Below, piece after piece: positions 22,911 to 32,274 of a stretch of 36,644 nucleotides of DNA. Location of the stretch: assembly GCA_947629545.1 (NCBI GenBank), contig CANREE010000020.1:1-36644 (forward strand). The letters are read 5' to 3'. Below the pieces are notes generated by a model. The model was given only the letters and a program-made list of their open reading frames with translations, was not told where the DNA came from and made no database searches. The position numbers were made by a program, and so were the translations under genes. The number at the start of each line of letters is the position of its first letter. The first letter of the stretch is position 1. The stretch comes from an uncultured Lachnospiraceae bacterium (GTDB lineage Bacteria > Bacillota > Clostridia > Lachnospirales > Lachnospiraceae).

Positions 22911-24365
22911 TTGGCACTGTGGGTTCAAAAACTGAAATTGGATAAGTTCCGGCAGCGGACGGTCAGTATGCGGCTGCCGCTGTTTGCGATGTTCCTGCTT
23001 ATGGGCGTGCTTCCGATGGTGCTTCAGGGACAGATCATGGGACGTTCCTTCAGGCGGACGCAGATCGACGGGCGGGTCATCGAGGTGCAGAACCAGAGTC
23101 TGATCACCAGCGACCGGCTGAGCCGGGCCGGGTATATGACGGCCCCGAGCCGGGATGTGCTGCTGGATAAGGAACTTGACACGATCGCGGATATTTTCAA
23201 CGGAAGAATTGTTGTGGTAGATCGGAATTTCCGCATTATCAAGGATACCTTCAAGCTGTCGGTGGGACGTTTCAATGTGTCGGAACCGGTGTTAAGGTGT
23301 TTCAATGGCGAGAACAGTATCCTGAGGGAAGATGAAAAACAGTATTTCGCGGTGACCGCGCCGATCTATGACAATACGGAGAGCCGGAATATCATTGGCG
23401 TTCTTTTGACGATTGCCTCCACTGAGAACATTCTTTCCAATGTGAACAGCGTAGAGGAGACTTCCCGTTTCTTTGTTTTGGTAGCGGCGATGGTGATGGT
23501 TCTGGCTGGAATCCTGCTGACTGTACTTTTTGTGAGGCCGTTTGAAAAGCTTCAGGTATCGCTGGAGCGGATGGCGGACGGCAGTCTGGAGGATACGGTT
23601 TCCGAGAATACTTACCGGGAGACGAAACGCATTTCCGATGCGATCCAGCGGACGAAGGCGAAACTGCAGTCGGTGGATCGTTCACGCGAGGAATTTGTGG
23701 CCAATGTTTCCCACGAACTGAAGACGCCGATCACGTCGATTCGTGTGCTGGCGGATTCCCTTATGGGTATGGAGGACGCGCCGGTAGAACTGTACCGGGA
23801 GTTCATGTCGGACATTTCTGATGAGATCGACCGGGAAAGCAAAATCGTGGATGACCTGTTGTCGCTGGTGAAGATGGACAAATCGGTGGCGGAGCTGAAT
23901 GTGTCCCAGGTGGATATTAATGTGCTTATCCAGCAGACTCTAAAGAGACTTCAGCCGATCGCGGAGAAACGCCATGTGGAACTGATCTACGAGAGCATTC
24001 GTGAGGTGACGGCGGATGTGGACGAGACGAAGCTGTCGCTGGCGATCAGCAATCTTGTGGAGAATGCCGTTAAGTACAATATTGACGGCGGCTGGGTGCG
24101 GGTGACGCTCGACGCGGATCATAAGTATTTCTATGTGAAGGTGGCGGATTCCGGCATTGGAATTCCGGAAGAACTGCAGGAGAACGTTTTCGAACGTTTC
24201 TATCGGGTGGATAAGGCCCGCTCCCGGGAGACCGGCGGAACCGGGCTTGGTCTGGCGATTACAAAGAACGTGGTGCTCATGCATTATGGGGCGATACGCC
24301 TGTTGAGCAAGGAAGGCGAGGGTTCCACATTCACGGTGCGGATCCCATTAACCTATATATACTAG
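22911..24365 (+). CDS. Membrane sensor histidine kinase without adjacent response regulator
   Basis: The 484-residue kinase has TM1 near MRLPLFAMFLLMGVLPMVL, an extracytoplasmic sensor of about 140 residues, TM2 FFVLVAAMVMVLAGILLTVL and a HAMP region. The dimerisation/phosphoacceptor block SREEFVANVSHELKTPITSI carries H268. The ATPase motifs are NLVENAVKYN, ADSGIGIPEEL, FERFYRVDKARS and GGTGLGLAITK. GGGGGAGGGG at 22897-22906 points to TTG 22911 as start; ATG 22869 in the same frame lacks a good site. It is followed 12 bp later by a GerMN lipoprotein, suggesting that the pair senses or remodels the envelope. No response regulator gene lies nearby. Confidence 0.9.
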   Translation: MALWVQKLKLDKFRQRTVSMRLPLFAMFLLMGVLPMVLQGQIMGRSFRRTQIDGRVIEVQNQSLITSDRLSRAGYMTAPSRDVLLDKELDTIADIFNGRIVVVDRNFRIIKDTFKLSVGRFNVSEPVLRCFNGENSILREDEKQYFAVTAPIYDNTESRNIIGVLLTIASTENILSNVNSVEETSRFFVLVAAMVMVLAGILLTVLFVRPFEKLQVSLERMADGSLEDTVSENTYRETKRISDAIQRTKAKLQSVDRSREEFVANVSHELKTPITSIRVLADSLMGMEDAPVELYREFMSDISDEIDRESKIVDDLLSLVKMDKSVAELNVSQVDINVLIQQTLKRLQPIAEKRHVELIYESIREVTADVDETKLSLAISNLVENAVKYNIDGGWVRVTLDADHKYFYVKVADSGIGIPEELQENVFERFYRVDKARSRETGGTGLGLAITKNVVLMHYGAIRLLSKEGEGSTFTVRIPLTYIY

Positions 24366-24377
24366 AGGAGGCGGGTT

Positions 24378-25313
24378 ATGAGATACAGGTTACTATTTGC
24401 TGCCTGGCTTCTTCTGACAGTCACGCTAACAGCCTGCCGGGCGCGGGAAGAGAATCAGACGGAGTGGGCCGCCACATACCGGATCTATTATCTGAACAAC
24501 AGCATGACGGCGCTTTCATCTCAGGAATATGGCACCGATACGGTGATCGGTGATCAGGTGATCGAGGAGCTGATGGAGCAGTTTTTGACCGCGCCGAATG
24601 ATGTGGCGAATCAGGCGGCACTGCCGGGGACGGTGCAATTTCTGGGATACAGGCAGGAGGATCGGGTGCTGAATCTGTATTTTGACGCCGGTTATGGAAA
24701 TCATGCGGTCATGGATCCTACAAGGGAGATTTTGTGCCGGGCTGCATTGACGAAGACGATGACGCAGATCGACGGCATTGATTATATTTCCATCTATGCC
24801 GGTGACCAGCCTCTTTTGAACGGGGATGGCAATCCGGTCGGCCTTCTGTCGGACACGGATTTTATTGAGAGCATCAGCGATGTGAATACGTTCGAACGCA
24901 GTGCCTTACAGTTGTTTTTCGCTGACGAGACCGGCAGCCGGCTGGTGCCGGAGGAGCGGGAGGTGGTTCATTCCATCAATACATCTATGGAACGTCTGGT
25001 GATCGACGAGCTGATCCGGGGGCCTCAGGCGGAAGGACGATATACGACGCTGCCATCGGATGTGAAGCTTTTGAATATATCGGTCAATGAAAATGTGTGC
25101 TACATTAATTTCGACACATCCTTTTTGACAAGCCTGGCGGAGGTAAAAGAGTATATTCCGATCTATTCCATTGTTAATTCCCTGTGCCAGCTTCCAACGG
25201 TATCCCGGGTGCAGTTCACGGTGAACGGTTCGTCGGATGTGATGTTTCGGGATGTGATCTCGCTTAACAACCAGTTTGAGAAAGATATGAAGATAGGGGA
25301 GGAAACTGAATAG
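24378..25313 (+). CDS. GerMN-domain lipoprotein
   Basis: The 311-residue exported lipoprotein has a lipobox ending LTVTLTAC, with the modified cysteine at position 20. Two related GerMN-type modules follow. The first carries IEELMEQFLTAP and LNLYFDAGYGN; the second carries LVIDELIRGPQAEGRYTTLP, VKLLNISVNENVCYINFDTS and YSIVNSLCQLPTVSRVQFTVNG. GerMN domains occur in spore germination and sporulation proteins and in envelope lipoproteins coupled to two-component systems. Position directly after the histidine kinase suggests it works with that sensor. GAGGAGGCGGGTT precedes ATG 24378. Confidence 0.88.
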   Translation: MRYRLLFAAWLLLTVTLTACRAREENQTEWAATYRIYYLNNSMTALSSQEYGTDTVIGDQVIEELMEQFLTAPNDVANQAALPGTVQFLGYRQEDRVLNLYFDAGYGNHAVMDPTREILCRAALTKTMTQIDGIDYISIYAGDQPLLNGDGNPVGLLSDTDFIESISDVNTFERSALQLFFADETGSRLVPEEREVVHSINTSMERLVIDELIRGPQAEGRYTTLPSDVKLLNISVNENVCYINFDTSFLTSLAEVKEYIPIYSIVNSLCQLPTVSRVQFTVNGSSDVMFRDVISLNNQFEKDMKIGEETE

Positions 25314-27878
25314 TTGAAACGACCACTGGTATATGCAGCAGGGGGATTCGTACTTGGAGAGGTATGGCTGTTGCTGCCTGTGGAGTGGAAGGCGGTGATT
25401 CCGGTCCTTGCGGCGGCCGGGATCTTCTGCCTGTGGAAGAGACGACAAGAACACGGAAATGTGGCTGCGGGCGGCAGGAGTCTGGTATGTTGGATTCTGC
25501 CGCTTTTTTGTTTTGCGTTTCTGGGGGCGGGAAGGTTTGCGGCGGATCAGAGGACCGAGAAGCGGTGTGAGGCGCAGACCGCGGCGCTGGAAGGGCGTAC
25601 GCTGCAGGTAGAAGGAACGCTCGACGATGTAGAGGCCGGGAAGAAGGAGCGTTACGCAGCGGTGCTGACGTTGTCGGATGTGGTGCTGTATACGCAGGAC
25701 GGTGCGCAGGAGTTTGAAGGGGCGGTGCTGGTGTATCTGGATGAGATGCCGGCGGGCTTTGATTTGGGAGGGATGGAGACAACTGTCCGGGATAGAAGGA
25801 TAGCGGATGAAGCCGGAACTGTCGACAGGCTGCGGGTCAGTATGAGGGTTTCTGTCTGGGGTAAGCTGGAGTCCATGGGCCATGCCACTAATCCGGGCCA
25901 GTTTGATTTCGGGGAGTATTACCATGCGCTGGGGATCGAAGGCCGGATGTTCGGGGAAAATCTGCAGGCTGCCGGTGAGGAGTATTCTCCCTATCTGGAT
26001 GGGCTCTTTCGTCTTAAATGTCGGGCCCGGGAAATGTTTGCGCGGCTGTGCGTAGCGGACAGCGACGATATGGGGATCTTTGCAGCGGTGGTGCTGGGAG
26101 ATAAGACCGCGCTGGCTTCAGATGTGCGGGAGCTCTATCAGAGAAATGGGATCGCACATTTGCTGGCAGTCAGCGGTCTGCATATCTCACTGATCGGAAT
26201 GGGCTGTTATCGTCTCCTGAGACGTCGCCTGGGACTGGAATTTGCACTGGCCGGCGTACTGGCGGCGGCTGTGACGGTTACTTACGGGATCCTGACAGGG
26301 GGATCTGCCAGCGTAGTACGGGCTGTAGTCATGGTATGCCTCCAGATTTTGGCCGATAAGCTGGGGCGGACTTACGACCTGCTTTCGGCGATGGCGCTGG
26401 CTGCGCTGCTGCTTCTTGCGGATTCGCCCGCACTGCTTTTCCAGGCAGGGTTTCAACTGTCATTTGGAGCCATTTTGGCCATTGGGGCCGTGTATCCTGC
26501 ATTGGAAACATGGACGGGCGTTTCCGGCAGGAGTGGTTTTGGACAAACTGTTCTTCTGGGAATCGTGATTCAGGTGGTGACGCTGCCGGTGACGGCGTAT
26601 CATTTCTATGAATATCCGATTTACGGAACAGTACTGAATCTTCTGGTGATCCCGCTTATGGGATATGTTCTGGTATCAGGCCTTGCGGGGCTTGCCCTGG
26701 GGGCGATATGGCTTCCGTCGGGGCGTTTTGCCATTGGGACCGGACATTATATTCTGGAGTTTTATGAATGGCTGTGCCGGGTGTTTGAAGAACTGCCGGG
26801 AGCGGTGCAGATCGTGGGACGCCCGCGGACGTGGCAAATGGTTTTGTATGCGGCGATGTGGTGTCTGGCGACCGCGTGGGCGGCAGGATACGCGGAGAAG
26901 GACAGGCGTGGGAGTATGGGACAGGAGACTGATGCGGAAAGTAATGACGGAGCGGATAAAAGCGCAGAAGTACCCGGCCGTTTCCGCTCTGTGATTCTGG
27001 CGCTCTGTGCCTGCGCGGGATATCTGATACTGCAGGCGCCGCCGGTATCGGGGCTGCGAATTACATTTCTGGATGTAGGGCAGGGTGACGGGATCTGTTT
27101 AGAGAGTCGGGACATCGTGATTCTGGCAGATGGTGGGAGTACGTCGGTCAAAGATCTCGGAGATCAGGTGCTGGAGCCTTATCTGAAGAGCAGGGGCATC
27201 AGCCGTATCGATTATGCCGTGGTGAGCCATGGGGATGAAGACCATATCTCCGGGCTTCGGTACCTGCTGGAAGAGGACTGCGGGATTACCGTTGGCACGC
27301 TTGTTCTGCCGCAGCTTGCGAAAGGCGACCAGAAATATGGGGATCTGGAGCGGCTGGCCGGGGCGGCGGGAACCGTTGTCGTTTGGATGAAGGCAGGGGA
27401 CCGTATATATGGGCCGGATAATAACCTGAAGGTTACCTGTTTGTATGCCGGGGATCAGGGTTACAGGGAAGATACGAATGATCATTCAATGCTTCTGGAG
27501 GTATCTTATGGCAAGGCTGGAATTCTTCTGACCGGGGATATAGGGGCGGAAGGAGAAAAGCGTTGGCTGGAAGAGTTGAGGGCGGGCGTCAGGGCAAGCG
27601 GCGGTGCGCTCGGCCTTACCGGCCGGGTCCAGCTTCTGAAAGTGGCACATCATGGCTCCTCCTATTCCAGCAGCAGAGAATTTCTGGAGTATGTGGATCC
27701 GGACTGGGCGGTTATTTCCTGCGGGATGAATAACCAATACGGTCATCCGGGGGAGGATACGCGAAAGCGGCTTGATGCCTGCGGTGCCAGAACATTTCTC
27801 ACAATGGACAGCGGGGCGGTGATGATGACTACGGATGGAGAGAGGATGAAGGTGCAGGTATTTTCGGATGGAAAATGA
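25314..27878 (+). CDS. comEC: ComEC/Rec2 DNA internalisation protein
   Basis: The 854-residue polytopic membrane protein has an N-terminal hydrophobic part with a DUF4131-like region, then the competence domain with IAHLLAVSGLHISLIGMG and GGSASVVRAVVM. A C-terminal metallo-beta-lactamase domain holds LDVGQGDG, SHGDEDHISG (the HxDxDH-like metal site), LLTGDIG and VAHHGSSYS. ComEC forms the channel that takes single-stranded DNA through the membrane, with the lactamase-fold domain as probable nuclease. It starts with TTG immediately after the lipoprotein stop (TAGTTG), 11 bases after GGGGAGG. Complete length argues that the protein is functional; other competence genes are not in the window. 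Confidence 0.93.
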   Translation: MKRPLVYAAGGFVLGEVWLLLPVEWKAVIPVLAAAGIFCLWKRRQEHGNVAAGGRSLVCWILPLFCFAFLGAGRFAADQRTEKRCEAQTAALEGRTLQVEGTLDDVEAGKKERYAAVLTLSDVVLYTQDGAQEFEGAVLVYLDEMPAGFDLGGMETTVRDRRIADEAGTVDRLRVSMRVSVWGKLESMGHATNPGQFDFGEYYHALGIEGRMFGENLQAAGEEYSPYLDGLFRLKCRAREMFARLCVADSDDMGIFAAVVLGDKTALASDVRELYQRNGIAHLLAVSGLHISLIGMGCYRLLRRRLGLEFALAGVLAAAVTVTYGILTGGSASVVRAVVMVCLQILADKLGRTYDLLSAMALAALLLLADSPALLFQAGFQLSFGAILAIGAVYPALETWTGVSGRSGFGQTVLLGIVIQVVTLPVTAYHFYEYPIYGTVLNLLVIPLMGYVLVSGLAGLALGAIWLPSGRFAIGTGHYILEFYEWLCRVFEELPGAVQIVGRPRTWQMVLYAAMWCLATAWAAGYAEKDRRGSMGQETDAESNDGADKSAEVPGRFRSVILALCACAGYLILQAPPVSGLRITFLDVGQGDGICLESRDIVILADGGSTSVKDLGDQVLEPYLKSRGISRIDYAVVSHGDEDHISGLRYLLEEDCGITVGTLVLPQLAKGDQKYGDLERLAGAAGTVVVWMKAGDRIYGPDNNLKVTCLYAGDQGYREDTNDHSMLLEVSYGKAGILLTGDIGAEGEKRWLEELRAGVRASGGALGLTGRVQLLKVAHHGSSYSSSREFLEYVDPDWAVISCGMNNQYGHPGEDTRKRLDACGARTFLTMDSGAVMMTTDGERMKVQVFSDGK

Positions 27879-27913
27879 ACCGTGAAATGATCGTATTTTT
27901 ATTAAGAATTTCC

Positions 27914-27942
27914 TTGCATTTTCGCGGGTTATCCTATATACT
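27914..27942 (+). promoter_or_regulatory. Promoter of purA
   Basis: The -35 is TTGCAT at 27914-27919 and the -10 is TATACT at 27937-27942, with a 17-bp spacer. The resulting leader to 28143 is about 195 nt, GC-rich, with TGCGGCG near 27955 able to pair with CGCCGCA near 28031. No known purine riboswitch consensus was found in it. Confidence 0.7.
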
Positions 27943-28143
27943 GTATAGCGGCTGTGCGGCGGCGGAAAGCTGTGTTGGCGGCTAAGAGGAACCGCGGGAA
28001 ATACGCCGATGGCTGCGAAGGCTGCAGACGCCGCAGGTGTCCGGCAGAATCTTCGGAAACCGCCGGCTGCGGGCAGGAACAGGAATGTGCGTTCTATGTC
28101 CGTTGGCAACGAATTTCGGGCAATATGCAAGGAGGAAGTACAG

Positions 28144-29424
28144 ATGGTAAGAGCAATCGTAGGAGCCAACTGGGGCGACGAGGGAAAAGGCAAGATCACG
28201 GATATGCTGGCGAAGGAATCCGATATCATTATCCGGTTTCAGGGAGGCAGCAACGCCGGTCACACCATTATCAATGAATACGGCAAGTTCGCCCTGCATC
28301 TGCTTCCGTCCGGTGTATTTTACAGCCACACCACCAGCATTATCGGCAATGGCGTGGCGCTTAATATTCCGTATCTGATTCATGAGATTCAGTCCCTGGT
28401 GGACCGCGGTGTGCCGACGCCCCGGATTCTGGTCTCCGACCGGGCCCAGATCCTGATGCCGTACCATGTGCTTTTCGACACCTGTGAGGAAGCGCGGCTG
28501 GCCGGGAAATCCTTTGGTTCCACCAAGTCCGGCATTGCGCCGTTCTATTCGGACAAATACGCGAAAATCGGCTTCCAGGTCAGCGAACTGTTCGATGAGG
28601 AAACGCTTAAGGAGAAGGTGGAGAGGGTTTGTGAGCTGAAGAACGTGATGCTGGTGCATCTGTACCATCAGCCCAAGATCGATCCCGCGGAGCTTCTGAA
28701 TACGCTCCATGAGTACCGCGACATGATTGCGCCCTATGTCTGCGACGTGAGCGCGTATCTGGCGGAGGCGATCAGGGAAGGGAAAAATATCCTCCTGGAG
28801 GGCCAGCTTGGTTCCCTGAAGGATCCGGATCACGGTATCTATCCGATGGTGACGTCTTCCTCGACGCTGGCGGCTTTCGGCGCCATCGGCGCAGGGATTC
28901 CGCCCTACGAGATCAAGAATATCACGGCTGTAGTGAAGGCGTACTCCAGCGCGGTGGGCGCTGGAGCGTTTGTCAGCGAAATCTTCGGCGACGAGGCCGA
29001 CGAGCTGCGGCGGCGCGGCGGCGACGGCGGCGAGTTTGGCGCGACCACAGGACGGCCGAGGCGTATGGGCTGGTTCGACGCGGTGGCGACCCGTTACGGC
29101 TGCCGGATTCAGGGCGCGACAGAGGCGGTCCTGACGGTTCTCGATGTGCTGGGTTATCTGGATGAGCTGCCTGTCTGCGTGGGTTATGAGATCGACGGCG
29201 TGGTGACGAAGGACTTCCTGACGACGGTGAAGCTTGAGAAGGCGAAGCCGGTCTATGTGAAGCTTCCGGGCTGGAAGTGCGAGATCCGCGGTATTAAGAA
29301 ATATGAGGATCTGCCGGAGAATTGCCGGAATTATATCGAATTTATCGAGAAGGAGATCGAAACGCCCATCACGATGGTGTCCAACGGCCCGGGACGGGAC
29401 GAGATCATTTACCGGAATCGGTGA
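28144..29424 (+). CDS. purA: Adenylosuccinate synthetase
   Basis: The 426-residue protein catalyses GTP-dependent joining of IMP and aspartate, the first committed step to AMP. The N-terminal GANWGDEGKGKITDMLA contains the IMP- and Mg-binding Asp, and GGSNAGHTI gives the catalytic His. LEGQLGSLKDPDHG, GEFGATTGRPRRMGWFD and the late CVGYEIDGV are all recognisable. The usual GAQ.GDEGKGK motif appears as GANWGDEGKGK and GQLG replaces the common GTQG, typical of a clostridial subgroup. AAGGAGG at 28129-28135 fixes ATG 28144; the frame open upstream to 28009 lies inside the leader. It is likely monocistronic, with a hairpin terminator downstream. Confidence 0.97.
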   Translation: MVRAIVGANWGDEGKGKITDMLAKESDIIIRFQGGSNAGHTIINEYGKFALHLLPSGVFYSHTTSIIGNGVALNIPYLIHEIQSLVDRGVPTPRILVSDRAQILMPYHVLFDTCEEARLAGKSFGSTKSGIAPFYSDKYAKIGFQVSELFDEETLKEKVERVCELKNVMLVHLYHQPKIDPAELLNTLHEYRDMIAPYVCDVSAYLAEAIREGKNILLEGQLGSLKDPDHGIYPMVTSSSTLAAFGAIGAGIPPYEIKNITAVVKAYSSAVGAGAFVSEIFGDEADELRRRGGDGGEFGATTGRPRRMGWFDAVATRYGCRIQGATEAVLTVLDVLGYLDELPVCVGYEIDGVVTKDFLTTVKLEKAKPVYVKLPGWKCEIRGIKKYEDLPENCRNYIEFIEKEIETPITMVSNGPGRDEIIYRNR

Positions 29425-29482
29425 GAGATGAATAGATGGGCCGGAAGGACTGTGAGTCGAAAATAGAACAGATGTTATGTGT

Positions 29483-29518
29483 AAGGGCTGTCACGTCGGA
29501 TAAATGGCAGCCCTTTCT
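29483..29518 (+). terminator. Hairpin terminator downstream of purA
   Basis: AAGGGCTGTCA (29483-29493) pairs with TGGCAGCCCTT (29505-29515) over 11 bp with one G-U pair and is followed by a short TTTCTG. The U-tract is weak but the stem is strong. Confidence 0.6.
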
Positions 29519-29597
29519 GATGTATATGACCGGGATATAGTGATAGTGGAATTTTGGCATATATGATGCGGCTTTGCAGAAGAAACGGTTGGTGTTA

Positions 29598-29840
29598 TTA
29601 ATCCTGCGTATTGTCCTGTGTATCTTTGGGATGCTTTCCGCCTCTGCTGATCTGTCTGGTGATCACGAGAAAGCCGTAGATCACCGCAGGAACCACGATC
29701 GTGCAGAAGAGGGCAGCCATAAGGCAGCTTCTGGCAAACGGACTGTCGATCAGGGCGAAGACGATGGTAGCCGCGTACAGGCACGCGATCAGCACCAGGG
29801 CGACGATCGCCAGAATCCGCCGGGGGGTCATTTTGTTCAT
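29598..29840 (-). CDS. Small two-helix membrane protein of unknown function
   Basis: The 80-residue protein has two hydrophobic helices (about 9-31, LAIVALVLIACLYAATIVFA; about 39-61, with ALFCTIVVPAVIYGFLVIT) joined by a short loop, and a charged tail GGKHPKDTQDNTQD. A perfect GAGGAG lies 6 bases before ATG (plus-strand 29840 side), which makes it a real gene despite its size. No family is recognised. It lies downstream of the ABC-F gene on the same strand and may be expressed by read-through. Confidence 0.7.
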   Translation of the reverse strand: MNKMTPRRILAIVALVLIACLYAATIVFALIDSPFARSCLMAALFCTIVVPAVIYGFLVITRQISRGGKHPKDTQDNTQD

Positions 29841-29911
29841 GGTATTCTCCTCATCAGTTAAAATAAATTGCTGTGGGTTCCGGTATGTGTAAGATAAAGG
29901 TATACATCCAA

Positions 29912-29934
29912 ACGCCAGGCCTTAATCCAGGCGT
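29912..29934 (-). terminator. Possible weak terminator after the ABC-F gene
   Basis: The inverted repeat ACGCCAGG/CCAGGCGT has one central mismatch and is followed on the minus strand by TTTGG. It sits between the ABC-F stop and the small membrane protein gene. The U-tract is poor, so partial read-through is likely. Confidence 0.35.
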
Positions 29935-29957
29935 CGGAGATCACTTTGAACCGGGCA

Positions 29958-32006
29958 TCAGGCATCCTCCGCCAGCGTTTCCCAACTCTCATAGAGCGTC
30001 TCCAGTTGTGCTTTGATTTCTTCTTTTTCTTTGTTGATCTCCAGAAGCTTCGCCACATCGGTGGCGACCTCCGGCTGCGATAGAAGTTCGTCAAGCTGAC
30101 TGTCACGAGCTTCCAGAGACGCGATGGCTTCTTCTGTTTTCTTTAAGTCATTCTGACGCTTGCGCTGCCGTGCCTGCGCTTCTTTCTTCGCCTGCCAGGC
30201 TTGGCGGGTACTGGGGTCGGAGTCGGCGGCGGGTGAGGAAGAGGCGGCCCATGGTGTGGCGTTATAGGAGGCGGAAGAAGAGGTGTTGGGATTTCGGGGT
30301 ATTTGCCCCGGCGTCCCGGCTGCTGCGGTGGTCTGTCCCGGCCGGTTTGCCGGTCCATTTCCCGGATCCGCGCCGGCGCCGCCCAGATACAGCTGCGCCA
30401 TCAGGTCACGTTTCTCCAGATAATAGTCGTAATTCCCGATGTAATTGATAAACTGCTCTCCGGCGAGCTCCAGGATCCGCGTCGCGGTCCGATTGATGAA
30501 ATAGCGGTCGTGGGAGACGTAGAGCACCGTTCCGGTGTAATGGTTCAGTGCGTCCTCCAGGATCTCCTTGGAGGTGATGTCAAGGTGGTTCGTCGGCTCG
30601 TCCAGGATCAGGAAATTGGCCGGCGCCAGCATCAGCTTCGCCAGCGACACGCGGCCCCTCTCGCCGCCGCTTAAGTCCCCGATTCGCTTGAACACGTCGT
30701 CGCCGGTAAACAGGAAGGCGGCCAGGACGCTGCGGACCTTCGTATTGTTCATCTCCGGGTAAGCGTCCTGCAGTTCGTCGAACAGGGTCTTCTCCATATG
30801 GAGCACCTGGTAGTCCTGGTCGTAGTAAGCGATGCTCACCCGGGAGCCCAGCGTGATCTCGCCCGCGTCGGCAGGGAGAAGCTGATTGATGATCTTTAGG
30901 AGCGTGGTCTTGCCGGTTCCGTTGTCGCCGATGATGGCCACCCGTTCCCCGCGGCGGATATCGATGTCCACGTGGGAGAAAAGGTGGTTGCTGCCAAAGG
31001 ATTTGGACAGATTGCGGATGGTCAGCACATCTTCGCCGCTTACGGTGTCCGGCTCCAGCCGCAGGTTCATCTCATCGTTGATTTCCGCCGGTTTGTCCAG
31101 CACATCGATCCTGGAGAGCATTTTCTCACGGCTCTCGGCACGCTTGATGGACTTCTCCCGGTTGAAGGAACGGAGCTTCCGGATGACCTCTTCCTGGCGT
31201 CGGATCTCCTGCTGTTGGTTTAAGTAGGCCTTCATCTGGGCCTCGCGGACCAGGGCCTTCTTCTGGCTGTAGGCGGTGTAATTGCCCAGGTAGACGCTGC
31301 CGTGTCCGTTCTCCAGTTCGATGATCTTCGTGGCGACTTTGTCCAGAAAATACCGGTCGTGGGCCACGATGATGACCGCGCCTTTGTAGTTCAGCAGGTA
31401 ATTTTCAAGCCAGGCGATGCTGCTCATGTCCAGATGGTTGGTGGGCTCGTCCAGAAGAATGATGTCGGGCCGGGAGAGCAGGAGCTTGCCCAGGGAGACG
31501 CGGGTCTTCTGGCCTCCGCTCAAGGTGGAGATTTCCCGCGGGAAATCCTCCTCGGTAAATCCGAGGCCCTTCAGCACGCCCATGATCTCGCTGCGGTAGC
31601 TATAACCTTCAGCAAGCTCAAACTCATGGGTTAAGCGGGTATAGGTTTCAAGCATCTGTTCCAGTTCTTCGCCGGCCACATGCTTCATCTGCTGCTCCAT
31701 ACTGCGGATCCGTTCTTCCATCTCGATGACGGGCCGCTTTACCTCAAGAAGCTCATCGTAAATGCTCCGATGGCTGGTCAGGTCCTGATGCTGGGCCAGA
31801 TAGCCCAGAGTTTTGCCTTTGGCCAGAACGGCCTGACCCGAATCCGGCTCCATTTCTCCGATGATGATACGCAGGAGCGTGGTCTTGCCGGCGCCGTTGA
31901 TACCGACGAGGGCGGCCTTTTCGTAGTCTTCTATATGAAATGAAATGTCGTCCAGTACCACACCGGTCGGAAATGTTTTCGAGATGTGGCTGCATGAAAG
32001 GATCAT
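29958..32006 (-). CDS. ABC-F family ATPase (YdiF/Uup-like ribosome-associated)
   Basis: The 682-residue soluble protein has two ABC domains and no membrane segments. Walker A motifs are GINGAGKTTLL (35-45) and GDNGTGKTTLL, signatures LSGGQKTRVSL and LSGGERGRVSL, and Walker B motifs IILLDEPTNHLD and FLILDEPTNHLD. The interdomain linker is the charged helical region expected to reach the ribosomal P-site. After the second ABC domain comes a Ser/Ala/Pro/Gly-rich spacer and a C-terminal coiled coil ending ETLYESWETLAEDA, as in YdiF-like members. These proteins act on stalled ribosomes, and some protect against antibiotics; this one looks like a housekeeping type. Start ATG 32006 has AAGGAG upstream. 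The same frame stays open to 32303 through the leader and promoter, which is a high-GC artefact. Confidence 0.93.
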   Translation of the reverse strand: MILSCSHISKTFPTGVVLDDISFHIEDYEKAALVGINGAGKTTLLRIIIGEMEPDSGQAVLAKGKTLGYLAQHQDLTSHRSIYDELLEVKRPVIEMEERIRSMEQQMKHVAGEELEQMLETYTRLTHEFELAEGYSYRSEIMGVLKGLGFTEEDFPREISTLSGGQKTRVSLGKLLLSRPDIILLDEPTNHLDMSSIAWLENYLLNYKGAVIIVAHDRYFLDKVATKIIELENGHGSVYLGNYTAYSQKKALVREAQMKAYLNQQQEIRRQEEVIRKLRSFNREKSIKRAESREKMLSRIDVLDKPAEINDEMNLRLEPDTVSGEDVLTIRNLSKSFGSNHLFSHVDIDIRRGERVAIIGDNGTGKTTLLKIINQLLPADAGEITLGSRVSIAYYDQDYQVLHMEKTLFDELQDAYPEMNNTKVRSVLAAFLFTGDDVFKRIGDLSGGERGRVSLAKLMLAPANFLILDEPTNHLDITSKEILEDALNHYTGTVLYVSHDRYFINRTATRILELAGEQFINYIGNYDYYLEKRDLMAQLYLGGAGADPGNGPANRPGQTTAAAGTPGQIPRNPNTSSSASYNATPWAASSSPAADSDPSTRQAWQAKKEAQARQRKRQNDLKKTEEAIASLEARDSQLDELLSQPEVATDVAKLLEINKEKEEIKAQLETLYESWETLAEDA

Positions 32007-32191
32007 GGCGGTCTCCTTGTGAGGGGAAATGGTGGCAGTGCAAGCTGCCTGCATATGGGGGGCAGGAGGAACTGCCGGGGGAGTGACGGCCTGCCTGCGC
32101 CGGGGGCGCAGGGACGGCTGCGAGGGGGCGGAGTAGGCAGTGTATCTGCCTGCGTCCTGCGGCCGCAGGCAGCACGGGCGTACCGCCCTAT

Positions 32192-32256
32192 GCGTCTTCG
32201 CTTGCGAACAGGCTCGTGCAAGCAAGCTTGCGTCGCCTGCTCGCAAGCGAAGACGC
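32192..32256 (-). other. Very stable hairpin at the 5' end of the ABC-F leader
   Basis: GCGTCTTCGCTTGCGA (32192-32207) is exactly complementary to TCGCAAGCGAAGACGC (32241-32256), and CAGGC/GCCTG extends it after one mismatch; a GCAAGCTTGC palindrome sits in the loop. On the minus strand it begins about 12 nt after the expected transcript start. The rest of the leader (32007-32190) has further GC hairpins but no A/T run suited to an intrinsic terminator. Confidence 0.6.
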
Positions 32257-32274
32257 GCACTGCGGCATGGGTAT

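Noticed and set aside
22509-22928. Minus-strand repetitive open frame (Ser/Pro/Leu/His rich) over the minisatellite
   Set aside because: The 37-bp unit is not a multiple of three, so any repeat protein would change frame each unit; there is no start signal.
27943-28143. Purine riboswitch in the purA leader
   Set aside because: The conserved purine aptamer loops are absent; only general GC-rich pairing is seen.
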